Assembly (NCBI RefSeq): GCF_003122215.1
Contig: NZ_QEYD01000003.1
Coordinates: forward strand, 350,961-414,960
DNA: 64,000 nt
Origin: Pararhodobacter marinus
GTDB lineage: Bacteria > Pseudomonadota > Alphaproteobacteria > Rhodobacterales > Rhodobacteraceae
Direction of reading: 5' to 3'
The notes beneath the pieces are model-generated. The model was not told the origin of the DNA. It did no database searches and saw only the letters and a program-made list of their open reading frames with translations. A program made the translations under genes and the position numbers. Shown here piece after piece: positions 63,100 through 64,000 of the stretch; position 1 is the stretch's first letter; each line of letters starts with the position of its first letter.

Positions 63100-64000
63100 C
63101 TAGGTACCTTCCGGACTCGTTGAATTATCGGAAAACTTCTCAAGTTCGCTTTGATAATTCTTCGCCCAATCCGCATCAATACCCATCCGCTTTTGGGAAG
63201 CAATGAAATTCTGCGCGGCATCTTTTGGTGTAAGGTATCGCGCCAAGAAGCGCGCCTTCATCTTTGGAGACAGAAAGAATATCACCTCAACGCCCACTAT
63301 GCCGATTAAAAGAACAAAGCCGACAATTCCGCAAAGGAACGCAAGCCACCAGAAAAAGCCAACCCGATCCAACAAAACAATGATATACGGGTCACCACTC
63401 TCAACTTCAGAGAATTCTGACTGCGGCAAATAGCGTCCCGAAATGGAAACAAGCGCAGCGGGGTTTGCAAAAGATCTGTATGATGAATTAACTACGCTGC
63501 AGGCCACCCCAGATTGCCCAGGGCGCAACCTCATAGTCGATAGCCCATCGTCAGAAATTGGAACCGAATCTCCTCCTACAATCAACCTTCTGTATAGCGC
63601 AGCAAGAAATTCGACATTAACCTCGATGGCGTGGTCGGATTCTCGATTGTAGATCGTGGTACAATGCAAATCGTAGCCGAGATGCCGAGCATACTCCGGC
63701 AAGGTATATTCATCCAGTGAGTTACTATTGGGATCTTCGGAGTCATAATTCGGCCATTGGGCAATCAAAGAAGCACCTGCTTCTCGGATAAAATCCGAAT
63801 CAAGAATTACTGCCGAATGCCCAACCTCAATCCTTTCCAACCGTTGCCAATGGCCGCCAAGTATTAGACCACCAATAACCGTGCCCAAAACTGCCACGAT
63901 AATTGGATAGATCAATGTCTTAGGGAAGATCTGATTAACGGGTTCGGCTGCGCCGAGAAGGTCGGCTGAGCGGCTGAACCAGCCGAGGACATGCCCCTGG
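63100..64000 (-). CDS. Low-GC membrane protein of unknown function (5' end beyond window)
   Basis: The frame is open from the right edge to TAG at 63100-63102, giving at least 299 residues. A TTG at 63915 could be a start (MIYPIIVAVLG), but the frame continues upstream without a stop (HVLGWFSRSADLLGAAEPV), so I treat the gene as cut by the window. It has one membrane helix (IIVAVLGTVIGGLILGG), an extracytoplasmic domain of about 170 residues with two Cys (LHCTTI and VACSVV), a second membrane region (WWLAFLCGIVGFVLLIGIVGVEVIFFL) and a charged cytoplasmic tail. The base composition is much more AT-rich than its neighbours, a sign of transfer. No family is recognised. Confidence 0.6.
   Translation of the reverse strand, partial: QGHVLGWFSRSADLLGAAEPVNQIFPKTLIYPIIVAVLGTVIGGLILGGHWQRLERIEVGHSAVILDSDFIREAGASLIAQWPNYDSEDPNSNSLDEYTLPEYARHLGYDLHCTTIYNRESDHAIEVNVEFLAALYRRLIVGGDSVPISDDGLSTMRLRPGQSGVACSVVNSSYRSFANPAALVSISGRYLPQSEFSEVESGDPYIIVLLDRVGFFWWLAFLCGIVGFVLLIGIVGVEVIFFLSPKMKARFLARYLTPKDAAQNFIASQKRMGIDADWAKNYQSELEKFSDNSTSPEGT

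Overview
The window is a GC-rich, densely packed chromosomal segment that looks like a Rhodobacteraceae (Rhodobacterales, Alphaproteobacteria) genome. The main support is a [NiFe] uptake-hydrogenase locus whose gene order, hupTUV-hypF-hupSL-(E)-C-D-F-G-H-J-K-hypAB-hupR-hypCDE, follows the order known from Rhodobacter capsulatus. FbpAB iron transport, TRAP/TAXI transport, MttB-like methyltransferase and YghU-type GST genes fit the same family. The window opens inside recJ and closes inside a low-GC gene of unknown function; both are cut by the window edges.

1-18.7 kb is mostly housekeeping: recJ (5' missing), tRNA-Glu(TTC), a small lipoprotein, a Tat-exported L,D-transpeptidase, a divergent fbpB/fbpA iron(III) transporter with two 17-bp direct repeats between the genes, a YghU-type GST, xthA, a PpiD/SurA-like foldase, trpE, a non-pyrrolysine MttB homologue, a small RDD-like membrane protein, guaA, a NucS-like nuclease, a large periplasmic beta-propeller/phytase-like protein and an ABM-fold protein.

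18.9-40.2 kb is the hydrogenase locus, all on the minus strand. HupU/HupV (H2-sensing hydrogenase), HupT (kinase) and HupR (response regulator) form the regulatory circuit. HupS/HupL/HupC form the membrane-bound uptake enzyme. HupE probably brings in nickel. HupD matures HupL, HupFGHJK are dedicated chaperones, and HypABCDEF build the NiFe(CN)2CO centre. Most neighbouring genes overlap by 1-8 nt. The locus has three oddities. Two small plus-strand genes, one with the C-terminal half of an NTF2/SnoaL fold, sit between hupC and hupD. HupK carries a disordered tail of about 180 residues. HupR lacks both the GAFTGA motif and the Walker B acidic pair.

40.3-49.7 kb, plus strand, holds a three-subunit molybdenum hydroxylase with its own ThiS/MoaD-like sulfur carrier, a LuxR-type regulator, a secreted protein, a putative two-part outer-membrane beta-barrel, a MetE-like zinc methyltransferase and a small membrane protein.

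49.7-60.5 kb is a catabolic-looking locus: DUF3237 protein, fused TRAP permease, TAXI binding protein, two formylglycine-type sulfatase/phosphonate-monoester-hydrolase family enzymes, a LysR regulator between them, an amidohydrolase and a Nudix hydrolase. Its substrate is unknown but is plausibly a sulfate or phosphonate ester.

60.5-64 kb has a MATE exporter preceded by a long structured leader with mutually exclusive helices and a Shine-Dalgarno-sequestering hairpin (a candidate riboswitch), a glyoxalase-superfamily protein, a 0.6-kb non-coding stretch with REP-like palindromes, and a low-GC membrane-protein gene running off the window. The best candidates for something undescribed are the MATE leader RNA, the unusual hup features and the sulfatase/TRAP locus.
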